22,610 bases of DNA, taken from NCBI GenBank assembly GCA_015662065.1, contig DQUX01000409.1:1-22610 (forward strand), in the 5' to 3' direction. Source of the DNA: Anaerolineales bacterium (GTDB taxonomy: Bacteria; Chloroflexota; Anaerolineae; B4-G1; DUEL01). Within the stretch, counting starts at the first letter, position 1; every line of letters starts with the position of its first letter. Shown here piece after piece: positions 1-7,775 of this stretch. A model generated the notes under the pieces. The model did not search any database. It saw only the letters and a list, made by a program, of their open reading frames with translations, and had not been told where the DNA came from. The position numbers and the translations under genes are program-made.

Positions 1-429
1 GGCGTGGCCTGTCCCCATCTCCTCCAGCGCCCGCCGAACGCGGGCACCGGTCTCCGAGCAGGTGCTATCTCCCTGGAGGATGCGGATGCGATCGCCTAGC
101 AGATCGCCGGGGATCTTCGCCCGGACCCGCTCCACCAGATCGGTCCGCAGCTCGACGCCGACGAGCCGACGGTTGAGCCGCACCGCCTCGATGGCGGAGG
201 TCCCCGACCCCAGGAACAGGTCCAGAACGACATCGCCCTCCCGGGTGTAGCGGAGAAAGGTCTGGGTGGCGATCTGGGGGACGAAGCCCCCGTGGTAATC
301 CAGTTGGTGGCCCCCGGTGCGGTCGCGGGCCTCGATGAGCCAGAGAGAATCGGTCCAGATGTGATCGTACTCCCGCCAGCGGGAGAGGTCGATGTCGGAG
401 TAGGGAAGCTTTTTATGCTTATCCCTCAT
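1..429 (-). CDS. DNA methyltransferase (N4/N6 type), N-terminal 143 residues, cut by window edge
   Basis: The minus strand reads open from an ATG at 429 to base 1 without a stop, so this is the N-terminal part of a longer gene. Residues 49-62 (FVPQIATQTFLRYT) resemble the motif X region of N4-cytosine/N6-adenine methyltransferases. Residues 66-77 (GDVVLDLFLGSGT) are the S-adenosylmethionine-binding motif I in a DLFLGSGT form, and residues 90-94 (VGVEL) end in the acidic residue expected to contact the SAM ribose. Motif I lies near the N terminus, so the catalytic motif IV must lie beyond the window. The ATG shares its A with the TGA of the upstream GH57-DUF3536 gene (TGATG), which implies translational coupling. 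Two in-frame GTG codons lie just upstream at 430-435, but the coupled ATG is the natural start. The specificity and any restriction partner cannot be seen. The class is well supported. Confidence 0.85.
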   Translation of the reverse strand, partial: MRDKHKKLPYSDIDLSRWREYDHIWTDSLWLIEARDRTGGHQLDYHGGFVPQIATQTFLRYTREGDVVLDLFLGSGTSAIEAVRLNRRLVGVELRTDLVERVRAKIPGDLLGDRIRILQGDSTCSETGARVRRALEEMGTGHA

Positions 430-1814
430 CACCACAACCGTCCCTTGCCGAGAATCTCCTCCAGCAGCGCCGCCCCCGTCCGTCCCGTTCGCCCGCTGAC
501 CGCCATCCCCAGATCGCGGCGGAAGCCCACCGTCAGATCGTCCCCTGTGGCATAGCGGATAAGGGCCATCGCCCGAATCCCGTTCGCGATGGCGTAGCGC
601 GGCTCGTGCCGGTCCAGATCATCAAAAAAGAAGGTGCAACTGGCATACATCCGCTGTCGGTAGAACTGGGCCTCCAGCAGCCAAAGCAGCCGCTCCTGAT
701 CCGGCCACAGCAAACCATTCAGGCTGTGCTCCGCCAGGAACGTGGGCCCATCCAACTGCCCCAGCACCACAGTAATGTAGGCATCCCGCAGTGCCCAGGG
801 GTCTGCCCCCATACGCCGCGCCTCCTGGATATAGATGCCGTCTATATCACAGGCCAGGTTGTCCAACGCCCGTCGCAGCGCCCCTTTCCAGCGACTATCA
901 CCCGGCGTACAATCACAACCGACGATCCAGCGGTCCAGCCGATGGCCACAGCTCCACGCGGTGTTCTCAACCACCTCCACCTCCACCCCGGGCGGGTGAT
1001 CGCGCAGATGGCGGCCCAGCGCGGTCAGCTCGTAGCCGTGGGTCTCCTCCGCCGAGAGGATGCGACCCAGCACCTCAACCCCTTGCCGGTGATGATGGCC
1101 AAAGGTCTCCCCGTCGGTGGCGATCAGCACCAACCCATCCTTCCGACACCGCCTGTCCACATAGTCGCTCAGCCAATCGTCCATCTCCCCCGGATCGGGC
1201 ATCCCGAAGGAGAGCGCGTTGGAGAGAGCCCGGTCGCGCACGAAAACGGCGATCTCTCCCCCGCCAGGCAGCCGCACCCGGTACGGCCCCGCCCCCGCCT
1301 CCAGATCGCCGCGCACCTGCTCATCGGAGAGGATAGTGAAGCGAATCCCCTCCGCCGTCAGAATCCCCAAGGTTTCGTAATCCACCGCCATCTCCGGGAG
1401 CCACATCCCCTCCGGGAGATGGCCGAAGCGATAGGTGAAACTGGCGATCCCCCAGCGGACCTGACAGATCTTATCTCGACGGCGGGCCAGGGGAAGGATG
1501 GTGTGATGAACCGGTTGGGCCAGCCCGTTGGTGGTTCCGTAGGTATGATAGTAAGCCCCCTCGCTGGTGAGGATCCGCTCATAGACCGGGTGGGCATTCT
1601 TATCCAACCAGCGAGCCAGGGTGCCACCCAGATTGAAGCTGATCCGCTCAAAGAAACCCGCCTCGGCCAGCGGCGCGTAGCACTCAGCGGTGATCCGCTC
1701 GTTCCAGTTGGCATAGGGGGCTGCGTCCGGCTCCCGTGGGATGCGCCCGGTGAAGGGATCTGCCCGGGGAGGTTGGTAGAAGTGACCGTGGATAGAGAGA
1801 TAGCAATGGGTCAT
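429..1814 (-). CDS. Glycoside hydrolase family 57 protein with DUF3536 region
   Basis: This 461-residue protein is probably a cytoplasmic alpha-glucan hydrolase or transferase (COG1449-like). Residues 9-17 (HGHFYQPPR) are the first GH57 conserved region. GMWLPE at 136-141 places the likely nucleophile at Glu141. ATDGETFGHHH from about 232 places the likely acid/base at Asp234. The C-terminal third, with LLEAQFYRQRMYASCTFFFDD, is DUF3536-like. DUF3536 proteins are, from memory, often much longer (700-800 residues), so this is a short form, but it shows no frameshift. The start is supported by AAGGA about 6 nt upstream of the ATG. It starts 31 bp after the upstream GH57 gene, and its TGA overlaps the methyltransferase ATG. 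Substrate specificity is not known for most of this subfamily, so the pathway role is inferred from its glgA/branching-enzyme neighbours. Confidence 0.88.
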   Translation of the reverse strand: MTHCYLSIHGHFYQPPRADPFTGRIPREPDAAPYANWNERITAECYAPLAEAGFFERISFNLGGTLARWLDKNAHPVYERILTSEGAYYHTYGTTNGLAQPVHHTILPLARRRDKICQVRWGIASFTYRFGHLPEGMWLPEMAVDYETLGILTAEGIRFTILSDEQVRGDLEAGAGPYRVRLPGGGEIAVFVRDRALSNALSFGMPDPGEMDDWLSDYVDRRCRKDGLVLIATDGETFGHHHRQGVEVLGRILSAEETHGYELTALGRHLRDHPPGVEVEVVENTAWSCGHRLDRWIVGCDCTPGDSRWKGALRRALDNLACDIDGIYIQEARRMGADPWALRDAYITVVLGQLDGPTFLAEHSLNGLLWPDQERLLWLLEAQFYRQRMYASCTFFFDDLDRHEPRYAIANGIRAMALIRYATGDDLTVGFRRDLGMAVSGRTGRTGAALLEEILGKGRLW

Positions 1815-1845
1815 AGGATGTCCTTCACTCGTCGCCTGTCAATTG

Positions 1846-3993
1846 TCACCGATCGATGGCGTGGGCGGCGTTCAGGGCAAAGCGGAACTCGACCCCCCAC
1901 GGCCGACCCAACTCCAGCGCGACCTCCCACCAGAGCAGGGTACACGTCCCCTGGTAGACCCGTTCGTAGCCAGCCTCGGAATTGGCGACGGCCTCCAGGG
2001 GGAAGTGCCAGAGATGCGCCGGGCGGCTCAGGCTCAGCGCCACCTCCCCCGCCAGATCGGGCAGCCGGGAGGCGACGACCAGCGTCGAAACGGCGCTCTG
2101 CTCCCCCAAGTCACTCAAGCGGCGGGATTCGCCTTCCGCCACTCGCAATTCGCCATACTTGCTATCCCCGCCAACGACGCCCCAGTTGACCTCGACGCCG
2201 AAGCGCAAGGAAGCCGGACCGTCGCCCAGGTTCGTCAGCCGGTAGCGGACCCAGAGGTCAGAGGAGCCGGCCTCCAGCGCGATCCCCTTCTCCACACGCA
2301 CCGCCACCTGACGGTCGCCCACCCACACCCCCCCCTCGCGGGCCAACTCCAGGACGACGGCTCCCTCCCCTCCTTCCACCCGCGCCACGTAGGGCTGCTC
2401 GACGAAATCCCCCTGCTCCCCGTACCGGGCCTGGTAGAAAGCCTCCAGCGTCGTCTCCGGGTGAAGGAAGTGATCCAGAAGCGCGGCCCGCCGGTACCAA
2501 TCGTGGAAGAGGCGGGTGTGGATACCCGGTTCCTTGACCCGCACCCCATCGGGCACCTCCGTCTGACCGGGCAGGACCAACCGTCCCTCCCTCGCCGCGG
2601 CCACCAACTCCTCGTGGTATCCCTCCCGGCGGCGGGTCATCGTGTTAAGCAGGTTGTAGCGGCGATCCCGCCAGTCCCACTCCACCAGCGCTCCACCATA
2701 GGAGGGCTTGAAGACCAGCACCTGCTGGTCGGTGTTGAGGACGACCTCCTCGTGGCCGTCGGCGTCCAGGTCGCCCCGCTCCACCCGCGCCCACGGAACA
2801 GGGGAAGCGGCGCGATCGGCCATCTCCTCGGCGGCGATAAGGTGACCGTAGTTGGCAACCCGGATGTGGAAGAGATAGATCCCACCAAACAGGCCGTGCC
2901 AGTAGCCGCAGTTACACTGGGCCGCCCAGAGATGATCCAACGCCTGCGCCTTCTCCCTCCCCTCCGGCATCCGGTGGACCTTACGGCTCACCCACAGCGC
3001 CCTCTTGTGCATCTGGTTGACCTCGTCGTAGCGGGCCATAAAGGAGCGCCAGAGCCCCCCTCTGACGAAGCGGAGCACGTCCTGCCGGCCCTGGGCCTCC
3101 AATTCCCGCCGCACCCGGCCCAGGGCAGCGAAGTCGTCTGGGGGGAGCGCCCAGCGCATCATCTCCTCGTAGGATCCACAGGGCAGGTAGATTCGGCCCA
3201 GCGGCTCCATCTCCGCCGCCACCTCCCCCAGGGGACGGGTGGCCAGCCACTCCCCGCTCTCCTCCAACGCGGAGAAGAACCGGTCCATCCAGCCCTCCTC
3301 CCCCCAGCAGTGCTCCCACGTGCCCGGCCAAAGGCCGAACTTCTCCCCGTCATCCCCCATCACGGCGACCCCGCCGGGGTGGGCCTCGGCCTGCTCCCTC
3401 AGCCACCCCATCACCTCCTCCACCGGTCGCCAGGGGATGGCGTAGCGGAGGAGCATCGAGCTGCCAAACACCTGGAGGGTATATCCCTGCTCCTCGGTGA
3501 CGTAGGAGCCGAAGAGATCGTCGTCGGTCAGGCCCACCATCTTGAAGTGGGTGTCATCCAACAGCGTGTAGCGGACCCCCGCCTCGGCCAGGGGTTTGGG
3601 CAGATGCGGCTCCCAGACCCGCTCCGCCAGCCACGCCCCCGTCGGTTCACAACCGAAGCTCTCCCGCAGAAAGCGGCTCATCTTGCGGATCTGGCCCACC
3701 TTATCGGCGTCGGGGAGGGCGACCAGGACGGGTTCGTAGTAAGCGCTGGTGAGAAGCTCCACCTGCCCCCGCTCCACCAGCGTCCGCAGCCGTTCCAGGT
3801 GGTCGGGCCGATGGACGCTAAGCCAATCCAGGAGAGGGCCGGTGTAGTGGAGGGCCGGCCGGACGGCGGGGTGCCGCTCCAGAGCCGCCAACATCGGGTC
3901 GTAGGCCCGCTCGGCAGCCTGGGCAAAGACAAAGTCGAAATTGCCCACCGGTTGGTGGTTGTGAATAACGAGGGAGAGAGTCATTCTCTTCAT
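1846..3993 (-). CDS. GH57 4-alpha-glucanotransferase / alpha-amylase (DUF1925-DUF1926 type)
   Basis: This 715-residue enzyme resembles the Thermococcus litoralis 4-alpha-glucanotransferase. That enzyme breaks and re-forms alpha-1,4 bonds in maltodextrin and glycogen chains. HNHQP at 11-15 is GH57 region 1. AWLAERVWEP puts the nucleophile at Glu124, next to Glu123 of the archaeal enzyme. GDDGEKFG puts the acid/base at Asp214 or 215, matching Asp214 of that enzyme. Residues from about 300 to the end match the helical DUF1925 and beta-sandwich DUF1926 regions in order and length. No signal peptide is visible, so it is probably cytoplasmic. Two starts are possible, M1 at 3993 and M4 at 3984; neither has a strong ribosome site. 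It lies 132 bp after glgA and 31 bp before the DUF3536 gene. It could act mainly as an amylase, because sequence alone does not separate the two activities. Confidence 0.9.
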   Translation of the reverse strand: MKRMTLSLVIHNHQPVGNFDFVFAQAAERAYDPMLAALERHPAVRPALHYTGPLLDWLSVHRPDHLERLRTLVERGQVELLTSAYYEPVLVALPDADKVGQIRKMSRFLRESFGCEPTGAWLAERVWEPHLPKPLAEAGVRYTLLDDTHFKMVGLTDDDLFGSYVTEEQGYTLQVFGSSMLLRYAIPWRPVEEVMGWLREQAEAHPGGVAVMGDDGEKFGLWPGTWEHCWGEEGWMDRFFSALEESGEWLATRPLGEVAAEMEPLGRIYLPCGSYEEMMRWALPPDDFAALGRVRRELEAQGRQDVLRFVRGGLWRSFMARYDEVNQMHKRALWVSRKVHRMPEGREKAQALDHLWAAQCNCGYWHGLFGGIYLFHIRVANYGHLIAAEEMADRAASPVPWARVERGDLDADGHEEVVLNTDQQVLVFKPSYGGALVEWDWRDRRYNLLNTMTRRREGYHEELVAAAREGRLVLPGQTEVPDGVRVKEPGIHTRLFHDWYRRAALLDHFLHPETTLEAFYQARYGEQGDFVEQPYVARVEGGEGAVVLELAREGGVWVGDRQVAVRVEKGIALEAGSSDLWVRYRLTNLGDGPASLRFGVEVNWGVVGGDSKYGELRVAEGESRRLSDLGEQSAVSTLVVASRLPDLAGEVALSLSRPAHLWHFPLEAVANSEAGYERVYQGTCTLLWWEVALELGRPWGVEFRFALNAAHAIDR

Positions 3994-4029
3994 ACAACGG
4001 GATCCGGGATAAGGGCTACATCTATCCCG

Positions 4030-4080
4030 CCACAGAGAATATTTATGGAGAAAATCCGGCCTTCCTCTGCACCTCTGTGG
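4030..4080. repeat. 8-bp inverted repeat in the spacer between the GH57 gene and glgA
   Basis: CCACAGAG (4030-4037) and CTCTGTGG (4073-4080) form a perfect inverted repeat around an AT-richer 35-nt loop. It lies in the 132-bp spacer between glgA and the next GH57 gene. It could be an mRNA stem-loop or a chance pairing. No clear promoter was found in this spacer. Confidence 0.35.
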
Positions 4081-4125
4081 TGATAAATCCGAGGCTATAC
4101 CTCCAACGGAATGCTCTGTAAGAGG

Positions 4126-5586
4126 TCATTGAGCACAGGCGTGCAGTTCTATCGCCCGCCGATACAGCTCCACGTACTTCCTCGCCGAAGCCTTCCAGGA
4201 GAAATCCGCCTTCATCCCCTGGGTCTGGAGACCGACCCAGGCCTCCCGGTCGCGGAAGACCCCCAACGCCCGCTCCAACGCCTCCAGGCAGGCCTCGGGG
4301 GTGAAGGAGACGAAGACAAAGCCGGTCGCCCTGTCTGGCAGATCGTGATAATCGGTCACCGTGTCTGCCAGGCCGCCGGTCCGGTGCACCACCGGCACCG
4401 CGCCGTAGCGCATAGCGATCATCTGCCCCAGCCCACAGGGCTCAAAGCGGGAGGGCATCAGGAACAGGTCGCAGCCGGCGTAGATGCGGCGGGCCAGGGT
4501 ATCGTCGTACCGCAGGAAGGCCCGCATCTTGTCTGGGAAGCGGGCCTGGAACCCCTCCAGCATCTCATGGTACTCCGGCTGACCGGTGCCCAGAAGGATG
4601 AACTGGACATCCCTCGCCAGCAGTCGCTCCAGCACCGGCTCCAGGATGTCGATCCCCTTGACGGGGTCCAACCGGGAGACCATCCCCACCAGCGGCACGT
4701 CGGGCCGGACCGGAAGCCGGGCCTCCTGCTGGAGGGCGGCCTTGTTGACCGCGCGCATATTCAGGCTGGAGAGATCAAACCGCTGGGGAATGCGCGGGTC
4801 GGTGGCCGGATTCCACAGTTCGTAATCAATCCCGTTGAGGACCCCCGTCAGCCGGTCCCGCCGCGCCCGCAGGAGGGGGGCGAGCCCCGCCCCCGCCTCC
4901 GTCTCCAGGATGTCCCGCGCGTACTGGGGGCTGACGGTGCTGATCAGGTCGGCGTTGACGATCCCCTGGGCCATCCAGTTGACCTGCCCCGGCGGTTCCA
5001 CCTCCAGATGCCGGACGTACTCCATCTGAGCGAAGGTGAGGATGAGACGACCGGAGATTCCCTGGTAGGCCAGGTTGTGGATGGTGAAGAGGGAGGCCAG
5101 GTGGTGGTACTCCCGCAGGTAACGGCCCTCGTAGGCCAGCCAGGTGGGGACTACGGCGGTGTGCCAGTCGTTGGCGTGGATAACGTCGGGCATCCAGCCC
5201 AGGAGGGGGAGGGCCGAGATCGCCGCGCGGCCAAAGAAGGCAAACCGCTGGGGGTCATCGTCGAAACCGTACACCCGCTCACGAGGGGAGAAGAACTTCT
5301 CGTCCCAGACCAGGTAGACCGGCACGCCGCCCTCCGTCTCGGTGCGGACCAGGTGGACGCGCTCCTCGTTGGGGCCGGTGGGGACGGGGAAGGACTTACC
5401 CACCTTATCAAAATGGAACCGGTCAGAGCGGATGGAGCCATAGCGGGGGATCATCAGACGGACGTCGTGGCCCAGGGCGTGCAGCGCCTTCGGTAGTGCC
5501 CCCGCCACATCCGCCAGCCCGCCGACCTTGGCGAAGGGAACCGCCTCGGCGGCCAGGAACAGAATCTTCAGCCGTGCGCTATCCAT
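4126..5586 (-). CDS. glgA: Glycogen synthase (GT5, ADP-glucose type)
   Basis: This enzyme transfers glucose from a sugar nucleotide, normally ADP-glucose, to the non-reducing end of an alpha-1,4-glucan in the cytoplasm. Its 486 residues are the usual bacterial GlgA length. KVGGL at 20-24, within AKVGGLADVAGALP, is the classic N-terminal nucleotide-sugar site. The C-terminal domain has SRFEPCGLGQ with Glu382 and Cys384, aligning with Glu377 and Cys379 of the E. coli enzyme, followed by RTGGLADTV. GVLNGIDYELWNP is also typical of GlgA. AGGAGAGG lies just upstream of the ATG, supporting the start. It follows the GH57 branching enzyme by 46 bp and precedes the GH57 glucanotransferase, in one probable transcription unit. 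No glgC for ADP-glucose synthesis is in the window. Confidence 0.96.
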   Translation of the reverse strand: MDSARLKILFLAAEAVPFAKVGGLADVAGALPKALHALGHDVRLMIPRYGSIRSDRFHFDKVGKSFPVPTGPNEERVHLVRTETEGGVPVYLVWDEKFFSPRERVYGFDDDPQRFAFFGRAAISALPLLGWMPDVIHANDWHTAVVPTWLAYEGRYLREYHHLASLFTIHNLAYQGISGRLILTFAQMEYVRHLEVEPPGQVNWMAQGIVNADLISTVSPQYARDILETEAGAGLAPLLRARRDRLTGVLNGIDYELWNPATDPRIPQRFDLSSLNMRAVNKAALQQEARLPVRPDVPLVGMVSRLDPVKGIDILEPVLERLLARDVQFILLGTGQPEYHEMLEGFQARFPDKMRAFLRYDDTLARRIYAGCDLFLMPSRFEPCGLGQMIAMRYGAVPVVHRTGGLADTVTDYHDLPDRATGFVFVSFTPEACLEALERALGVFRDREAWVGLQTQGMKADFSWKASARKYVELYRRAIELHACAQ

Positions 5587-5632
5587 TTTCCTCTCCTGTT
5601 GGATGAGCTTCCAGGAGCGGTTCGATCCTCAA

Positions 5633-7321
5633 TCATTCCCCCCACCACCGGAAATCCACCTCCGGGAAGAGCTTGTCCAGTTCCCACAGCTCCTCCGCCA
5701 GAGCGCGGTCGGGCCGGCCCGCCTCAACGGAGCCGACCAGCCGCTCGAACCGCTCCACGTGACCGGTGAACCGCTGGATGGCATACTCCCGCGCCTGCCC
5801 CGTCGTCACCAGGAAGGGCCAGTCGGACGATTCCAGCAACAACAACTCCCGCGCCGCCTGATTGAGCACCGCCTCCTCGTCCGGCGACGCACCCTCGGCC
5901 TTCCGCCGGGCGATCTCCGTCATCCGGCGCTCCGCCTCGTGGATGGGTTCCCACATCCAGCGCGTCTCCGGGTTATCCCAGGTCCAGTGGCCCCCGCCCA
6001 GCCCCCATGACCCCTCCGGCAGGGCCAGCACCTCCTCCGGCGGGTGATCCTCCAGATAGCCGCTGGCGGTGGTCAGCTCCACCCGGTCGGAACCGGCCAG
6101 GATACGGAGCACCTCCCGGATCCAATCCACCCCCTCGAACCACCAGTGGCCGAAGAGCTCCGTATCGTAGTTGGAGGCGATCAGGCCGAACCGCCCCGTC
6201 TCGGCGTGATACTGCTCCAGCAGGTCGGCCACCAGCCAGGCGAAGTGGCGGGCGTGCTCCCCCACTTTGTTCTGAGCCCAGTCAGGGTGGTACCAATCCT
6301 TGTGGCCCAGGTCCACCCGCGCTCCGGTCACCCGCCAGTACTGGAGGCCGGAGACATGGTCCTTCTTGTGGAACTCCCGGTAATCGAAATCCCCTGGATA
6401 CCCCCAGTCGGCCGACCAGACCTGCATCCCGGTCCGGTTGTTGCGGCCGATGGCGGCCACGCCGGAGTGCTCACCCACCACCCCCGGCGTGGTGTCCACG
6501 ACGTAGTAAGGCTGATAGGTGGTGCGGGGCCGGTCGGGCAGCTCGAACCGCTCCAGCGGGACGACGTAGTTCCGCTTGATGGCCCCGTAGGGGCCGATGG
6601 CCTCCCCGGCCGCCTTCCCCACCGGCCGCCCTCCCTCAATGGTATGGGTCTCGACGAAGAAGCAGCCCAGCCCCACCTCGGCCAGGAAGCGCTCCAGGCC
6701 GGGGCGGACGGTGCCGTCGGGGGCGACGTAGGCGGGGCGGTAGGCGCACTCCGGGAGCCAGATGGCCCGAGGCCCGCGCCCAAAGTGACGGCGGTAGGAG
6801 CCGATGCCGGCTTTCAACTGCCCCCGGACCGCCGCGTCGGTCCCCAGGAGGGGAAGGTACCCGTGGGTGGCCGCGCAGGTGACCACCTCCACCACACCCG
6901 CCTCCTGCAGCCGCCGGAATCCCCCCAGGATGTCCCGCCCGTACCGCTCGCGGAACACCCGCAGGATGCCGGCATACCAATCCCGGTAAAAGGTCGCCAG
7001 ATAGGCAGCGTGGGGGTTCCCCTCCTCCTGAAAGCGGGAGACATCTCCCTCGGCGGCGGTCAGCTTCTCCTCCACGTAGACCTCGAAGTGAGCCTGCACC
7101 AGGGGATCGGCCAGTTGCTCACAGAGGACGGGGGTCAAACCAATGGTCAGGCGAACGGGAAGCCCCTCCTCGTGAAGGTCGGTCAGCCCGTTCAGGAGGG
7201 GGATATACGTCTCGGCCACCCCCTCGTGCAGCCACTCCTCACCGTGGGGCCAGCGACCCGCCCGCCGACAGTAGGGGAGATGGCTGTGGAGGACGAAGGT
7301 GAACGCTCCAACAGGGGCCAT
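5633..7321 (-). CDS. 1,4-alpha-glucan branching enzyme, GH57 type (DUF1957)
   Basis: This enzyme introduces alpha-1,6 branches into glycogen-like glucan, working after GlgA. LHSHLPYCRRAG at 11-22 is GH57 region 1 in its branching-enzyme form. AIWLPECAYRP puts the nucleophile at Glu191, close to Glu184 of the Thermus thermophilus enzyme. ASNYDTELFGHWWFEG puts the acid/base at Asp386. The C-terminal helical part with LLESSDWPFLVTTGQAREYA is the DUF1957 signature. The 562-residue length fits the Thermus type, without the extra C-terminal extension of the Thermococcus one. The ATG at 7321 has GGAG about 8 nt upstream. It begins 12 bp after the small membrane-protein gene. It takes the place of a GH13 GlgB, which is not seen here. 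Confidence 0.94.
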   Translation of the reverse strand: MAPVGAFTFVLHSHLPYCRRAGRWPHGEEWLHEGVAETYIPLLNGLTDLHEEGLPVRLTIGLTPVLCEQLADPLVQAHFEVYVEEKLTAAEGDVSRFQEEGNPHAAYLATFYRDWYAGILRVFRERYGRDILGGFRRLQEAGVVEVVTCAATHGYLPLLGTDAAVRGQLKAGIGSYRRHFGRGPRAIWLPECAYRPAYVAPDGTVRPGLERFLAEVGLGCFFVETHTIEGGRPVGKAAGEAIGPYGAIKRNYVVPLERFELPDRPRTTYQPYYVVDTTPGVVGEHSGVAAIGRNNRTGMQVWSADWGYPGDFDYREFHKKDHVSGLQYWRVTGARVDLGHKDWYHPDWAQNKVGEHARHFAWLVADLLEQYHAETGRFGLIASNYDTELFGHWWFEGVDWIREVLRILAGSDRVELTTASGYLEDHPPEEVLALPEGSWGLGGGHWTWDNPETRWMWEPIHEAERRMTEIARRKAEGASPDEEAVLNQAARELLLLESSDWPFLVTTGQAREYAIQRFTGHVERFERLVGSVEAGRPDRALAEELWELDKLFPEVDFRWWGE

Positions 7322-7333
7322 TTCGGCTTTCTC

Positions 7334-7522
7334 CTATCCTGGCGTCGGCGGCAGCGTGGGGGTGCGCGTCGGAAAGGGGGTCGGGCTGGGATCAGAGGGG
7401 GTAGGTGTGATCCGCGGCGGACGGGGTAGGAAGGAGAACACCAGACCGGCCGCCATGCTGAGCACCACCAAGAGACTGACGATCCAAAAGAGACGTTGAG
7501 CTTTGAACCTTCTGCGGGCCAC
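7334..7522 (-). CDS. Small single-pass membrane protein with Pro/Thr-rich tail
   Basis: This 62-residue protein has a basic N terminus (MARRRFKAQR), one hydrophobic helix at about 11-32, and a tail made almost only of Pro, Thr, Ser and Arg (PTPSDPSPTPFPTRTPTLPPTP). The positive-inside rule predicts an outside tail. It is probably real: a GTG start at 7522 has GGAGG 7-8 nt upstream, a good promoter lies directly in front (7553-7580), and its stop is 12 bp before the branching enzyme. It would be the first gene of the alpha-glucan operon. I do not recognise the family. Such Thr/Pro tails often act as extended linkers outside the membrane, but no function can be assigned. It could also be a leader ORF for the operon. 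Confidence 0.7.
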   Translation of the reverse strand: MARRRFKAQRLFWIVSLLVVLSMAAGLVFSFLPRPPRITPTPSDPSPTPFPTRTPTLPPTPG

Positions 7523-7552
7523 GGCTCCTCCTGTTCAGGCGAATGACAGGAT

Positions 7553-7580
7553 ATTATATCACAGAGAACGGCGGCGACAA
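7553..7580 (-). promoter_or_regulatory. Sigma70-like promoter of the alpha-glucan operon
   Basis: Read on the minus strand, TTGTCG (7575-7580) is followed after 16 nt by TATAAT (7553-7558). Transcription would start near 7546, about 25 nt before the GTG of the small membrane protein. The -10 box is a perfect consensus. The same two boxes and spacer length occur before the histidine kinase gene. Confidence 0.75.
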
Positions 7581-7666
7581 ACGCCCTCCGCTCGTTGGGT
7601 AGGGCCATTGCGGGCGCGCCTGAAACGGGCCTTCAAACCGGCGCTCGCCCCCCCCGCCGTCACGAG

Positions 7667-7693
7667 GGCCCGTCCCCGAGGACGGGAGCTACA
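7667..7693 (-). repeat. 27-nt palindromic repeat, copy 1 (REP-like)
   Basis: The minus strand here carries a hairpin with arms CCCGTCC and GGACGGG. The 27 bases match 22 of 27 positions of the plus-strand segment 14854-14880. The shared core reads GTAGCYCCCGWCCTCGGGG. Two diverged copies in unrelated spacers suggest a dispersed family rather than a gene-specific element. Confidence 0.6.
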
Positions 7694-7710
7694 AGCCATA
7701 AGCGGACCTC

Positions 7711-7767
7711 GGCGGCCCGATATGCCGCCGTGATATGGAGAGGGCCGGGCTTCCTCGCCCGGCCCTC
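7711..7767 (-). terminator. Two hairpins after the foldase gene, possible 3' end
   Basis: An 11-bp perfect stem (7740-7750 with 7757-7767, loop TTCCTC on the plus strand) begins 9 nt after the foldase stop. A second stem, GGCGGC/GCCGCC (7711-7716 with 7724-7729), follows. Neither has a U-tract on the minus strand, so a standard intrinsic terminator is not shown. They could be RNA-end-stabilising hairpins or non-canonical terminators. The whole 7581-7775 spacer holds no ORF I would support. Confidence 0.45.
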
Positions 7768-7775
7768 AACCCACC

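Noticed and set aside
606..4083. Long plus-strand open frames (527 and 746 codons) opposite the GH57 genes
   Set aside because: They mirror the GH57 genes with catalytic motifs on the other strand, have low-complexity Pro/Arg/His composition and no recognisable domain. Long antisense frames are expected in GC-rich DNA.
7523..7775. Possible tRNA or small RNA in the largest spacer
   Set aside because: No cloverleaf, anticodon arm or CCA end could be drawn. The spacer is explained by a promoter and three hairpins.
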